Positions 45,000-55,974 of a stretch of 64,000 nt of DNA are shown here, piece by piece (the first letter of the stretch is position 1; the number at the start of each line of letters is the position of its first letter). Under the pieces are notes generated by a model that saw nothing but the letters and a program-made list of their open reading frames with translations, had not been told where the DNA came from and did no database searches. Position numbers and translations under genes: made by a program. The DNA comes from Cristatella mucedo (lineage: Eukaryota > Bryozoa > Phylactolaemata > Cristatellidae): the NCBI GenBank assembly GCA_009760855.2, contig WPIO01000141.1:956158-1020157 (forward strand), given 5' to 3'.

Positions 45000-45665
45000 C
45001 TTTTGTAAGGACATTTGGAGATCGTGCCCCAGGCGTTTCAAGGTACACACTTATTAGAAGAGTAGTCATTGTGCTGGCACGTGTTTTTGAGACATTACGC
45101 CTGCATGTACGATTAGCCACTGACGTCGGGAGTGTGTTCCAGGCTTTAAGGGCATAAGAAACTAAAGGCACGGTCTCCAAAGGATTGAGGTTTCTACGAG
45201 GTATAGGTAAACAGATTCCGAAAAGCAAGTGGTGCGATGCTTGGCCTGGTGGGGGAATATATCTGAGGTAGGCTGGAGCCAAAGAATTAAGGGACCTAAA
45301 AGTGAACGACAAAACCTTGAAGTCGATCCATTGATTGACAGGTAATAATAATAAGTTTATTATTAAGTGAGTGCAGGTCGGCGCGAGAATGGTGTGATGT
45401 GGCAACTGCGACGCCTTAACGACAGACAAGCCTAGCTGCAGAGTTCTGCACTTATCTAATCATCTGATTGCACACTGCTGATAGGCCAGCGAGCAGTGAG
45501 TTACAGAAGTCAAGACAGGATCTCACACATACATGGGCCAACTTATATGTGGAATCCTGTCTAAACAAGCCCAAATTTTAGCAACGTTATCTAGCTGAAA
45601 ACGGGCAGATTTGATTGTGGAGCTGATGTCATCATCTAACGAGAGGTCACGGTTAGTTAGCTTAT
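45000..45665 (-). mobile_element. L2 fragment, RT C-terminal region
   Basis: The antisense frame shows INLLLLPVNQWIDFKVLSFT, RSLNSLAPAYLRYI and LETVPLVSYALKAWNTLPTS. A short AATAATAATAAG insertion splits it near 45343-45366. Confidence 0.8.
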
Positions 45666-45879
45666 TTCGTGGTCCACACGCGGTTCACGCTCGATTATTT
45701 TGACTCGACCATGTGCATCTTACTTGTATGAAGTATGCCATAGCTTTCGAGCATCGGCGGCCGACCTTTAGGCACAAGTGCAGTTGGCTCCTAGAGGCTT
45801 CCAATACAAAGGCATAGTAAAACCTTTCGGCCTCATCAGGACAAAAGCTACATATAATGCCTTTCCCACTCTCTTGCCC

Positions 45880-45912
45880 TTTCTGTCTGTCTGTCTGTCT
45901 GTCGGTCTGTCT

Positions 45913-45962
<50 letters not shown>

Positions 45963-46010
45963 CTCTTCTCTCTCTCTCTCATCTCTCTATCTTCTCTCTC
46001 TCTTATCGTC
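45880..46010. repeat. (TCTG)n then (CT)n microsatellite
   Basis: TCTGTCTGTC followed by a long CTCTCT run with interruptions. Confidence 0.95.
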
Positions 46011-46079
46011 GAGGGAGTTGCCACTTTGTCTTTGCTCCTTCGCGATGCCAAGGCTGGGGCATTAACGTTTGCCTCGGGG

Positions 46080-47330
46080 GCTTCCCGCAGGACGTTCAGA
46101 ATGACTATGCCAAGCATCGTGCGGGCCTAGTGGAGGGGACATTCACCTCGCCGTCCGGTAGAGCACGATTGCTGCCCAGCATGATGGAGCTCAAGGTGGT
46201 CGGACTGAAGAGGGAGACAGGCCGAACCGAGAAGCGGCAGAAGCACTCGCAGGACTGTGGGGGCCGGGCGACAGAGGTTTTGTTCAGGCTGCCACGCCGT
46301 GGCGGCAGGCAACGGATCTCTCAAAGCCGGACCGGTTGATCACAGGCTGAGGTGGGTGTTCCCAGACGTAAACTGCAGTGTGCGAGTGCAACGTGCACGG
46401 TTGTGGATGGAGGGCGACGATGAGTGATACGGGGCAACGGAGAGGCGCTGCAGCGTCCGTGTTGGAAGGGGTGCGTCTTGGTTTGAATGCTGGCGGCGTT
46501 CCGTGATGAATTCGGCGGCATACGCGCTCAGAGGTCGGTCGTGACGTCAACGACATGTTCGGCGGCTCCCCCGCTACATAGGCATTGCCTGGGATGGGTT
46601 GCACACATTAAGGTGACGTTTTACTGAAAACAGCCGGGGGGCTGTGAAGCAGACAGGGGCCAGGAGAGTTATTCAGACCGAAGAGTCGGAACAGGACGAA
46701 GAGGCAGAGGCAGTCTATGGCATGGAGAATTCTGGGCAGGCTGAACAGATTGTGAAGGACCGAGAGACTGGCCATGTTTGAGAGGGTATTCAGGCTGGAG
46801 AAGTAGAAGCATATCTCGGAGACGCAGCAAAAGAATCGGCAGAGGCTGCAGAGGCAGATGCGAGCGCCGACGGTTGAGGTACGACAACAGTGGGCTGTTG
46901 ACGTCCAGCTCGATGACGATGCCGGTGGCATCACGTTTGGCCAGATGGGGTAGCAAAAGGACGTGCACCAGCTAGCCGCTTGCGATCAGCCGTCAGATGA
47001 GCCTGTGTGGACAGGCTATTGAATGTGAGCTGCTAGGGCGAGATGCTGTAAGGTCTAGTTGTATCGTTTATAGATAGGCTTCTTTTCTTGATGCTTAGAG
47101 GATGGCTCGTTAAAGATTCCCTGTACACTAATTTTTGCCCGATACCTGGTTGGTGCACTGCAAACCTTGGGACCCTGAATGTAAAGGGGGGCCGGTATTT
47201 TGAGTGTATGCCGCTCCTCTGATGATTGCCTTTAATGTGGCACGGACACACCCCAGGCGCGGTAACCACTGGTAGCCCGATGGATGGAGTTCCCAACAGG
47301 GTCGGCAGCTGCACAGTTTTGGTGCCCGTG
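46080..47330. other. GC-rich block, possible decayed or unassigned exons
   Basis: Markedly more GC- and CpG-rich than its surroundings and bounded by CT repeats. Plus-strand frame after CCCGCAG: EGTFTSPSGRARLLPSMMEL, KVVGLKRETGRTEKRQKHSQ (stop at 46337-46339). A plus frame near 46640-46780 (VIQTEESEQDEEAEAVYG) and a minus frame near 46670-46968 (LAKRDATGIVIELDVNSPLL) are also protein-like. No consistent gene model or family; it may be an ancient element or a first-exon/promoter region. Confidence 0.3.
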
Positions 47331-47494
47331 ACATCGGTGTCAACCAGGGGACAAGAGGAGGGGAGACAGACTCGTATTGTGAGATGGGCGAAGTATTCGT
47401 TGTCTTTCCTGTCCGTGCCTTGTGGCCCAAACCGTTTGGGTGGTCTGGACCACTTCTGTATGCTGAAGCACTCTCCTCTCTTCTTCTTGCTGCT

Positions 47495-47835
47495 ATCTCT
47501 CTCTCTCTCTCTCTCTCACTACTCTCTCTCTCTTTCTCTCCCTCCCTCTCTCTCTCTCATCCTCTCACCCCCTCCTGCTTCCTCTCTCACATCTGTCTCT
47601 TTCTCTCTCTGGTCTCGCCTCTCCTCTCTCTCATCTCACCCTCTTCTTACTCTCTCTCTCTCTCTCTCTCTGAGCTTGTCTGGCGGACGCTTGCATTCTT
47701 TGGAAAGGTTTGAGTGCATCTTCCCTTGCAACCCGGCACTGATGGTACTTCAGCTGTGTCTTCACTCACATGCAGAGATTTAAAGAGTACTCTGCGCTCG
47801 CCATGGGTCAGCTCTGGCTCCATTCTTAGTACCAA

Positions 47836-47899
<64 letters not shown>

Positions 47900-47935
47900 C
47901 TCTCTCTCATTCTCTCTCTCTCTCTCTCTCTGAGC
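47495..47935. repeat. Three (CT)n tracts
   Basis: 47497-47560 and 47650-47672 are interrupted CT runs; 47838-47932 is a near-perfect run. GAGCTTGTCTGG (47671) and GAGCTGTGCTGTG (47931) follow runs in the same way, suggesting local duplication. Confidence 0.9.
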
Positions 47936-47939
47936 TGTG

Positions 47940-48320
47940 CTGTGGGCCTTGCATACGTTGTGCTTCTTTTGTTGCCGAGGATTCGATGCTCTCTTCGAAG
48001 GCCTCAGCACAGTGGCACAATCTAGGCGTCAGTACAGGGGACAATGGCTGAAGCTCTGCAATGTAGCCGTATTTCTTGTACTAATGAAAATTTACCGGCT
48101 GCCGAGAACAGAACAGGTGCTCAGCTCTGTGGAATTGCTCGGCAACGCCCTTCACCTTCGAGGCCTTCCACGCTTTAGGCGTTCGCGATGGAGCAGTCGG
48201 AAAACAGAAGGATGGTTTTGGCTGCAGCAGACCGGCACAGCATGCAACGAGTTATTGGGCGCTGGTTAAGGACTCCGTCGATAGATCGGCAAAACACTGG
48301 TTTACTTGGCAGCCCTCTTT
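47940..48320. other. No recognised feature
   Basis: A frame of about 110 codons at 47937-48269 includes RGLPRFRRSRWSSRK but has no recognised content or clear splice sites. Confidence 0.35.
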
Positions 48321-48324
48321 TGGC

Positions 48325-48436
48325 CTAGGTGAAAGCTCCACTTTATAACACCGATGTCGTGGGCTAGAGCCCGGTGGCCTGTATGATGCTACTGGCATAG
48401 AGAGTAGTTTTCTCTAGGGGCCGCTCAAATGATTTA
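48325..48436 (+). repeat. SINE-A copy
   Basis: B-box-like GTGGGCTAGAGCCCG and tail CATAGAGAGTAGTTTTCTCT, AGGGGCCGCTCAAATGAT, then AT-rich. Confidence 0.6.
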
Positions 48437-48760
48437 TATAATATGTAGATAGATGTATATATATATAGATATCTATATATATATCTATATATATTAATCT
48501 TAGATAGATATATATATATCATATATATATATAGATATCTAGATATATATATATATTATATATATATATATAGATCTATATAATAAACACATGTTTACGG
48601 ACGAATTTATGAGCTTGGCAATCTACAAAGTATCTTTTCAAGAGTGTCGGAATCTTTCTCCTTCTTGGGCAGCCGTGTCAGTTGACCTTGTCGAAGGTCA
48701 TGAGCTTAGGTGCCGCCGGCGAGCCGGGTCTTCTATTATTAATATATATATAGCTAATAG

Positions 48761-48804
<44 letters not shown>

Positions 48805-48865
48805 TAATATACACCTGTTCCCGACGGAATTTATGAGCTTGGCAAGCTACAAAGTAGCTTTTGTC
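48437..48865. repeat. (AT)n-rich tracts with ~60-bp direct repeat
   Basis: Imperfect TA/GATA runs at 48440-48590 and 48740-48812. Each is followed by GAATTTATGAGCTTGGCAA and CTACAAAGTA (48602-48640 and 48827-48865). The unit between may be a tandem duplicate. Confidence 0.75.
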
Positions 48866-48869
48866 TGGC

Positions 48870-49690
48870 TGAGTGGTATAGGGTTTTTATAACCCGATGC
48901 CAACTACCTGCCACGGGCACCCGACCTTTCTGCTTTTGCTGGGAAGCGATGACTAAAATGTCACGCGAAAGGCTAAATGAGTCAATACCACGAAAAATTG
49001 ATACCAGGGGATTTGGTCACAATCTCGTCGTTTTCTTCTAATTAAATATACAAACTTCACTGTCGCGTCGTGCAAAGTCTAACGCAATTGGATGAGTCAC
49101 TAGTGACCTCCCCGGAACCTTTTTTTGCATGCATTTGGTTGCTGCAATTGTGGATCGTTATCGTTATTTTCACAAGCACACTTGAAAACAGTTTGTTGTT
49201 TGATTTTACAGTAAATGTCTTGCTTGCCAGTATTCGTACATAATGCATTCTCGATTTTGTAAGCAAGCCCGTTTGAAGTGTCTAGTCAGCACAGATTTAT
49301 TCTTATCATTATCAAATAGGGTCTTGTTTGCTGATCGGTCTGCTGCCAAATCAAACGTTAGGCTGATGCGAAAGTGTCAGTCCATTACACGGCTACTGCT
49401 TTGTGGTCTGGGGCTCAAATATACACTGTGGTTGTGTGCTTTTATTTTGTATTATATGCTGGTGCCACCTGCCCTACCAGGAAATCTTAAGAGTCTTGCC
49501 CTAGCTGTACTTCCTGGCTCTGCTTCTACATATCCTTAAAGAACCGGTTAAAATCTCCAAAGGTCTTACAGTCGACTGATGTGGCATCATACATTTACAA
49601 TAGAAGCAGTAATAGATGTTTTTAGCTGGATATTTGGAAGTATTCGATGTTTGCGTATACGTACCTATCTAAATCTGCAACTACACAAAG
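48870..49690. other. No recognised gene
   Basis: A plus frame of about 98 codons (49243-49539) has a hydrophobic segment (LWLCAFILYYMLVPP) but no splice or family support. Confidence 0.35.
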
Positions 49691-49694
49691 CAAG

Positions 49695-49830
49695 AAGTGA
49701 GAAGTGGGTGTTGTGCAGGAGAGTTTTCCATAGGGCACTCAAAGCCTAAGCGGTTTTTATTTTAGCATCTCTTCGGTAGCCACAATACTTCACCTCAAGC
49801 AATAAAGATGAAGTGACAAGCACAGCGAGC
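49695..49830 (-). mobile_element. LINE-B 3' end remnant
   Basis: GTGCAGGAGAGTTTTCCATA, then GGGCACTCAAAGCCTAAGCG; antisense LINE-B 3' UTR. Confidence 0.7.
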
Positions 49831-50449
49831 CTTTCGAAGTTTTTCGAACCGATCGCGTTCTCTTAGAGATCTAGATTCTTCGGTTCCAGTATTTTGCATC
49901 TAGAAATATATTGTAAGGTCAATTTAGCATGCATCTCATGTGGTGCTATCTTGAGCATTCATTATTGCAGCATGATGTACTGATATACTCAAGCATACCA
50001 TTAGCCTGACCATAACCTCATTATGCATAAAAAGCTCTGAAGAGAGAGGTTGGTCCTAGCAAAAATTAGGAGAGTAGCTTATTTAAATAATTGTACTCGT
50101 TTGAATATTCATTTCACTTTCCTTCAACTTTAGCTCTTTTAATAGCAAGTCATCGAAGCTTTTTGAACGTTCACTTATTAATATTCTTATCATTCTTAGC
50201 TAGAGCTGCAAGTAGTTACTGCTGAATGTCTCGCCTCCTGACATAGAGCGCTCTAACGTGCGTTCTTGTTCGTTGCAGAATTCTTCCGAAAACCGAAGTT
50301 CTTGCGAACATCGTATGCGGAAACGATACAGCTATGACCTGTTTAAAGTTATTCTGATTGTTATTTGACCGTAGCGCGTAAGAAATTACGTGCCTATGGA
50401 CATCTAAACGCTTATCGCTTCGGGCTGCTGGGTCTCCCACGCCGGCGGC
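49831..50449. other. No recognised feature; L2 5' boundary may lie here
   Basis: The start of the L2 downstream cannot be fixed because no other copy extends this far 5'. No protein-like frame was identified. Confidence 0.4.
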
Positions 50450-50550
50450 TGTCTTAGCTACGCTGGCGGCTAGTAACCTACTTGTTAGTTATGGTCGTCA
50501 GCAGCTGCTATCGCTTCGTCATCGTATATCAAATGCATTCCTAGATATTA

Positions 50551-51418
50551 ATGTTGTTGCTAAGATTCATGAACTATGCATTAACAAAAAGGAAAGCACC
50601 CCGTAGCCGCCGTGGTGGCCGGAACCGCCAGCTCAGACGCTGCTCGTTTGGTATTCCTAGCATTGTCTCGAACCGCTCAGCACGCTCCCCCGCATGCGTC
50701 ACTGTAAATCTCTCTAACTTAGTGGTCATCAGGCCTGTTGTAACCCAATCGGCCAGACTTAACGCTTGCCTCTGGAATCCTCGCTCAATGTGCAATAAAC
50801 CTCTAGCAATAAACGACCTTATTTCTGAAAATGGTATCGACCTGCTCGCCCTAACTGAAACTTGGCTGAAATCGATAAACTGCCCGACAATTAAAGACGC
50901 TACTCGCTACTCCATCTGGTTTCACGTTCTTTCACACCCCTAGATCAATCAAAACTGGAGGTGGAGTTGCTATTATCGTGCACTCGAAATTCAACTTCAA
51001 GCCATTTGCGGTACCCTCGAAGCAGTCTTTTGAATCAATGGTCCTGGTATCACCCGAAAACAAGCTACCGATAGTGGCAGTAGTCTATCGCCCACCAGGT
51101 ACCAAATCCTCCTTTGTCTCAGATTTATCCGATCTCGTTTCGATTTTGTATGCAAGAAATCGATCCTTCCTCATTATGGGTGATTTCAACGTTCACTTTG
51201 ATAACTTATCTGACGCTTTCAGCACCGAATTTCGTGCATTGACTGACTCTTTGTCTCTTGTGGCTCATGTGCATGGTCCTACCCACATCAAGGGTCACAC
51301 ACTCAACCAGATCTTCTCATACAACTGCACTTTGTCATCACCAATTATTACCAAATCCTGCTTATCTGACCACATGCAGATCTCATTCAATCTACAGTGT
51401 GCCCACGTCCTCCTCTAA
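50551..51418 (+). pseudogene. L2 ORF2, APE-type endonuclease part (frameshifted)
   Basis: Endonuclease motifs appear in order: LNACLWNPRSMCNKP (start), LALTETWLK (catalytic TETW box), KTGGGVAIIVHSKF, IVAVVYRPPG, FLIMGDFNVHFD (GDFN box) and SCLSDHMQISF (SDH box). The domain nicks target DNA to prime reverse transcription. A frameshift near 50910 separates the first 120 or so codons from the rest, and another near 51410 separates this from the linker, so no active protein is made. Confidence 0.88.
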
Positions 51419-51662
51419 ATAACCTGTGAACCGCGAAACCTCAAGACTCTTGACATCGATGCTGTCCGAGCGAGAATATCTGCTTCACCTTTGCTGCTCA
51501 GTCCTCCCTCCGATCTGTCATCACTGAAAGATTGCTACAACACGAAACTAGCTGACACGCTCGACGAGTTTGCACCTCTGACAAAGCGAACTGTGCGCCC
51601 CCGCCCAGATGGCCTATGGTTTACCACAGACATTAAACTAGCCAAGTCTACTAAACGAAAGC

Positions 51663-53471
51663 TTGAAAAAAACATGCCAAAGATCCGGACTAACTGTCCA
51701 TCGACAGGCATATGAAGACTACTGTAGGTCGTACCAATCGATCCTAGCAAAGGCCAAGTCTAGCTTCTATAGAAACATTGTTAAATCACAGATGCACAAT
51801 CCAAAAATGCTGATGTTGACAATAAACCATCTCCTCAACCGTTCCCAGGTTAGCTCCTTACCTGATGATCCTTGTGATGGCCTAACCGATCGCTTCTCTC
51901 GATTCTATGTGCAGAAGATAGACAAGATCAGGGAATCCATCCCTGCGATGACAACCTTCCCACTAGAATGCTGTTCCTCGGTTCCTGGCTGCACCTCAAT
52001 GTCTGCATTTAAGCAGGTCACTAATGATCTAGTCCTAAAGCTCGTATCTCAATCAAAGAAGACAACAAGTCCACTGGACCATATTCCCACTGTCCTGCTC
52101 CTACGTTGCATTGATCTGCTGCTGCCATGCATAACCAACATCATTAATATGTCATTAGCCTCAGGTCAGGTCCCAGCACCTTTCAAAAAAGCTGTAGTGA
52201 GGCCACTTCTCAAGAAAGCTACACTAGACCAAGAGAACTTAAGCAACTACCGCCCAGTCTCACTTCTACCATTCTTATCAAAGACTCTGGAACGGGTCGT
52301 GGCAGACCAGCTGAACTCGTATATCGAAACCTCACACCTTGCTAGTAAGTTCCAGTCTGGCTTTAGAGCTAATCACTCCACAGAGTCAGCATTGCTTCGG
52401 GTATACAACGACCTACTTAGGAATGCAGACATGGGTAGAGTGTCTCTTCTTGTTTTGCTCGATCTTTCGGCAGCTTTTGATACCATCGATCACAAAGTAC
52501 TTCTAGAGCGCCTCTCATCTCGCCTGGGCATCACTGGCGCTGCTCTGCAGTGGTTCAGGTCCTATCTCAGTGGGAGACTCCAGAGTGTTGACGTGAATGG
52601 ACAAAGATCATCTGAAGTACCTCTAAAATATGGAGTACCTCAGGGCTCTGTGCTAGGTCCGGTTCTTTTCACGGTTTATACTCTCCCTCTTGCTGATGTG
52701 ATTGCCAAGCACAATCTAGGCTTTCACTTCTATGCGGATGACACTCAGTTGTACCTTTGCTTTGATCCCTCCCAGCCTTCGAGCACCTCAAATTCTCTGA
52801 ACTCACTAGCTGCATGCATTGATGACATCCGCACATGGATGGCAGCAAATTTTCTAAAACTAAACGATGATAAAACTAACTTACTAGTTTTGGGCAAACC
52901 CAGTGTGATTCAGAAATTGGAAAGGCTGACTTTCAAAATTGGCTCTGCCAGCATATCTCCAGTTGAATCAGCTCGAAATCTAGGTGTCATATTCCAAAGC
53001 GACCTCTCGTTAGACGACCACATCAGCTCCACAGTCAAATCTGCCTATTTTCAGCTTCATAACATTGCTAAAATTCGAGCTTGTTTAGATAAGGATACCA
53101 CGTCCAAGCTGGTCCATGCATTCGTGACATCTCGTCTCGACTTCTGCAACTCACTGCTTACTGGCCTACCAGCATGTGCGATCAGGCGATTGCAGCTGGT
53201 GCAAAACTCTGCAGCTGGGCTTGTCTGTCGTGAACGTCGCAGTTGCCACATTACTCCACTTCTCGCCGACCTGCACTGGCTACCAGTCAAGCGACGGATT
53301 GACTTCAAGGTTTTGTCGCTCACTTTTAGGTCTCTTCATTCTATGGCTCCAGCCTATCTTTCAGATATACTACCCCATCAGGCCAAGCATCGTACCACTC
53401 GCTTTTCGGAATCCAACAGTCTGGAAATACCTCGTACAAACCTTAAATCATTTGGAGACATTTGCATTTAG
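51663..53471 (+). pseudogene. L2 ORF2, reverse transcriptase part
   Basis: An uninterrupted frame of about 600 codons covers the linker (SSFYRNIVKSQMHNPKMLML) and RT core: VVRPLLKKATLDQENLSNYR, RVSLLVLLDLSAAFDTIDHK (motif A), VPLKYGVPQGSVLGPVLF (motif B) and FHFYADDTQLYLCF (YADD, motif C). Beyond the core lies the conserved SRLDFCNSLLTGLPACAIR. The start is not a true initiator: the frame connects upstream across an A-rich frameshift (about 51666-51674). The C-terminus is cut by a shift near 53455 (FGDICI instead of FGDRAFSSYAPKAWNSL). Confidence 0.92.
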
Positions 53472-53809
53472 CTCGTATGCTCCCAAAGCCTGGAACTCCC
53501 TCAGGACCTACGTCAGAATATCCCCTGACCTGACCACATTTAAAAGAAACTTAAAAACACCTATTTAGGACAGCATTTAGTGGGTCCCTGTGATTCGTCC
53601 TTGATGTGCTTATGCGTGCTGACACTGTGCATGCTGCCACTAACCACATTTGCATGCTGACCCTGTGCATGTAACCCCTAACCATATTATTTATTTTGCT
53701 TGTTTTTCAAGCATGATTTTACTTACTATTGTATTGCATATCACTTTGCAGCAAATGTAAAGCGCCTAGAAAGAGATTAAGTTCTCTGAGGGCGCTTTAT
53801 CAAGTGCAA

Positions 53810-53843
<34 letters not shown>

Positions 53844-53941
53844 TAACAAGGCATTGTGCTTACTTGTATTATTGACTGTTAATTGCTGCATTACCTTCAT
53901 CAAGGTTGTTTTTTTTCAGTGCTCCTGATACAGCCTATCGT

Positions 53942-54977
53942 ATGAGTGTAATGGAACAAGATCCGGTTTACTGCTGCTGCGTTTGCAAAGAGTTGCTCCA
54001 AGATCCAATGCTGCTCAGATGTCTGCATAACTGCTGCAAGTGCTGCATGCTCAAAGAAGCTACCCAGTTAGATGGCAAGCAGATGACGTGCCCAGAATGC
54101 TTGACTGTCCAAGATGTCGCCGAGGTGCAGCCGAATCTGTTCATTGCTACGAAGCAGTTCTCTTCTGATATACAGTGCAATGCATGTCAGCTGAGAGGAT
54201 ATGATTTTCCCGTTGAATTTTACTGCAAGCAATGTTATAAAAAGTTCTGTGCTAGATGCTCAGAAGACCACAAAATTCACACCGTGGACCATATGACGGC
54301 ACCTCTGGATTTGTACACCGCCCATGGCAGCTCTACTGCACAATGTCCAGAACACAAGAGACAACTAGATTATATGTGCTTGACGTGTATGAGGCTCAGG
54401 TGTGACACTTGTATTCAAGCTACGTGCCTAGCTGAGAAGCACGACGTCAACTCTCCTTCTTGCGAAGTGGTTTTAACCACGATGGACCGTAAAAAACAAG
54501 ACATATCTGAATTTTTAAAGCGAATGGAGGACCTATCTGTTGTGCTCAAACGGGACGAATGGCTGGTGGCAGTGAATGCAGCACGCACAGCATGCTGGGA
54601 AACTATCCGGAAGAATAAGAAAGCTGCTCTGGATGGCATCGATGAAGCGTTTTTGGCAGCTCAACACGATCTGGAAGAAGTAAGTGACAAGCTTAGTGCC
54701 GAAGTGTCGTCCGAAGTGGAAGAAATTAATCAGCTAAAAAAGGTCGCCTACTCAGCTATGGCATATGGTAGGTTTGTGCTGGATTCTGGTGATTCTACAT
54801 GGCTGTTCGATCAATCTGACCGGATCGCATCATGCCTGGGAAGTCACGTCAACCGGCTATCAGAATTATTTGAAGCTAAAGCTATCACTGACCGCCTTGT
54901 CGTACCAAAGAACTATTCAGACGCCGCCAGGAAGTTTATATTAAAGACAGTAATTGGCTCGCCAGATTTATATTCTG
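53942..54977 (+). CDS. TRIM-type protein exon 1: RING, two B-boxes, coiled coil
   Basis: Start ATG at 53942 (MSVMEQDPVYCCCVCKELL). The exon may begin at 53920, after the acceptor TTTTTTTTCAG (ends 53919). RING finger at about residues 10-60: CxxC, then CLHNCCKCC (C-x-H-x2-C-x2-C) and CPEC. A first B-box-like zinc motif follows at about 75-120 (CNACQLRGYDFPVEFYCKQC, FCARCSEDHKIHTVDH). A B-box2 lies at about 135-175 (CPEHKRQLDYMCLTC, RCDTCIQATCLAEKHD). A coiled coil follows (DRKKQDISEFLKRMEDLSVV onward). RING-B-box-coiled-coil proteins are E3 ubiquitin ligases. All expected Cys/His look present. Donor G/GTAAGT at 54977/54978, phase 1, matching the next exon. Confidence 0.92.
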
Positions 54978-55021
54978 GTAAGTTTTGCACTGAAAGCCCG
55001 AAAGGTAGTTTGCATTATTGA

Positions 55022-55610
55022 AAACTCGATGTTTGACAAGGCTTATTCAAGCAATTTATGCTCTGCCGCTTTGATAAGTTTGGTAGGTTTTTGTAGAGCA
55101 CATGAGTGGTTGCTCAAGTGCTGAATTGAATTATTCTTTTGTCACCGTGAATGTTTTCCTCGTGGTCTTTCCATGTTACCTGTGGCTAATGAACCAAACT
55201 AATTGCATTTTCTAGGTGAATCAATAGCTCTTCAATAGTAAGGAAACGACCCAGAAAAATATCCAGATTTGTGTTTTAGTCTTCCAAGACTGATTCTTTC
55301 CATCCTCCTTTGTCCTGGCTGTGCATAAGTTTGCAAAATATTTGCTTGCTGTTTCATTTTTAAGATTTTTCACGCGGTTTTTGCTTCGCCAACGCACTAA
55401 TATTGATGTGTAATCAAAATCGGCTATTGTACAGGTTAACCTGGTTCCAAAGCCTTATTTAAATAGTTAGTGGTAATTACGTAATGTTCAAAGCTGCTGC
55501 CTGAAGCTGGTAACTGAGAGGTGACCGCTGCAATGTTTCAACTCATGACCTGACTCGTGAAGTGGGAACGCCTTACCTCCAGTCGACGACCCAGGGCATG
55601 TGTACAGGAT
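55022..55610. other. TRIM intron 1, no recognised element
   Basis: Intronic, AT-rich. No repeat family recognised before the L2 tail at 55610. Confidence 0.5.
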
Positions 55611-55700
55611 TAATAACAGTAATAGTCATAACATACTTGATAAAGTGCCCTTGGAGAACTCAATCTCTTTCAAGGCTCATTACATTTGCTGCAAAGAATG
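55610..55700 (-). mobile_element. L2 3' tail (antisense)
   Basis: TACTTGATAAAGTGCCCTTG, AGAACTCAATCTCTTTCAAG, TTACATTTGCTGCAAAG. Confidence 0.85.
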
Positions 55701-55794
55701 CACAACAACAGTAGTGATAACATGTTAATCCAGGGCTGTGCGTCGCATTTCCGGCTAAATAAATAAACCAGTCAGCTTTAGCAACCCATTGTGA

Positions 55795-55940
55795 CATACA
55801 ATTCATTCGTATAGCGCGTTTAGAGAGCCTAATCTCTATCCAGGCCCTTCGCCTGTACCACAGGGCTTGAGCCAACGACTTTGATCGAAAAATGCATTCA
55901 CATTCGACCTCGGTCGTTAAAGGCCAGCGCCTTAATCTCT
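55795..55940 (-). repeat. SINE-A copy (antisense)
   Basis: Tail GTATAGCGCGTTTAGAGAGC, CTAATCTCTATCCAGGCCCT, then B-box-like CAGGGCTTGAGCCAACGAC and A-box region GTCGTTAAAGGCCAGCGCC. Confidence 0.65.
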
Positions 55941-55974
55941 TGGGTCAATCCAGGCCAGCTCCAGTGCTAAAGCA

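Larger units (their letters stand above)
50450..53846 (+). mobile_element. Near-full-length L2-like LINE
   Basis: The most complete copy: an endonuclease region, linker, reverse transcriptase, 3' UTR with stem-loop (AAAGCGCCTAGAAAGAGATT, AAGTTCTCTGAGGGCGCTTT) and (ATT)n at 53810-53838. At least four frame breaks lie near 50910, 51410, 51670 and 53455. Clade call (L2/CR1 group) rests on an APE endonuclease plus RT, the microsatellite-like tail and the RT motifs. The element ends about 70 bp before the TRIM exon. Confidence 0.93.

Noticed and set aside
45857-47910. Long Ser/Leu-rich and Arg/Glu-rich frames
   Set aside because: Driven by CT/GA repeats; the non-repeat parts are kept only as an unassigned GC-rich block.
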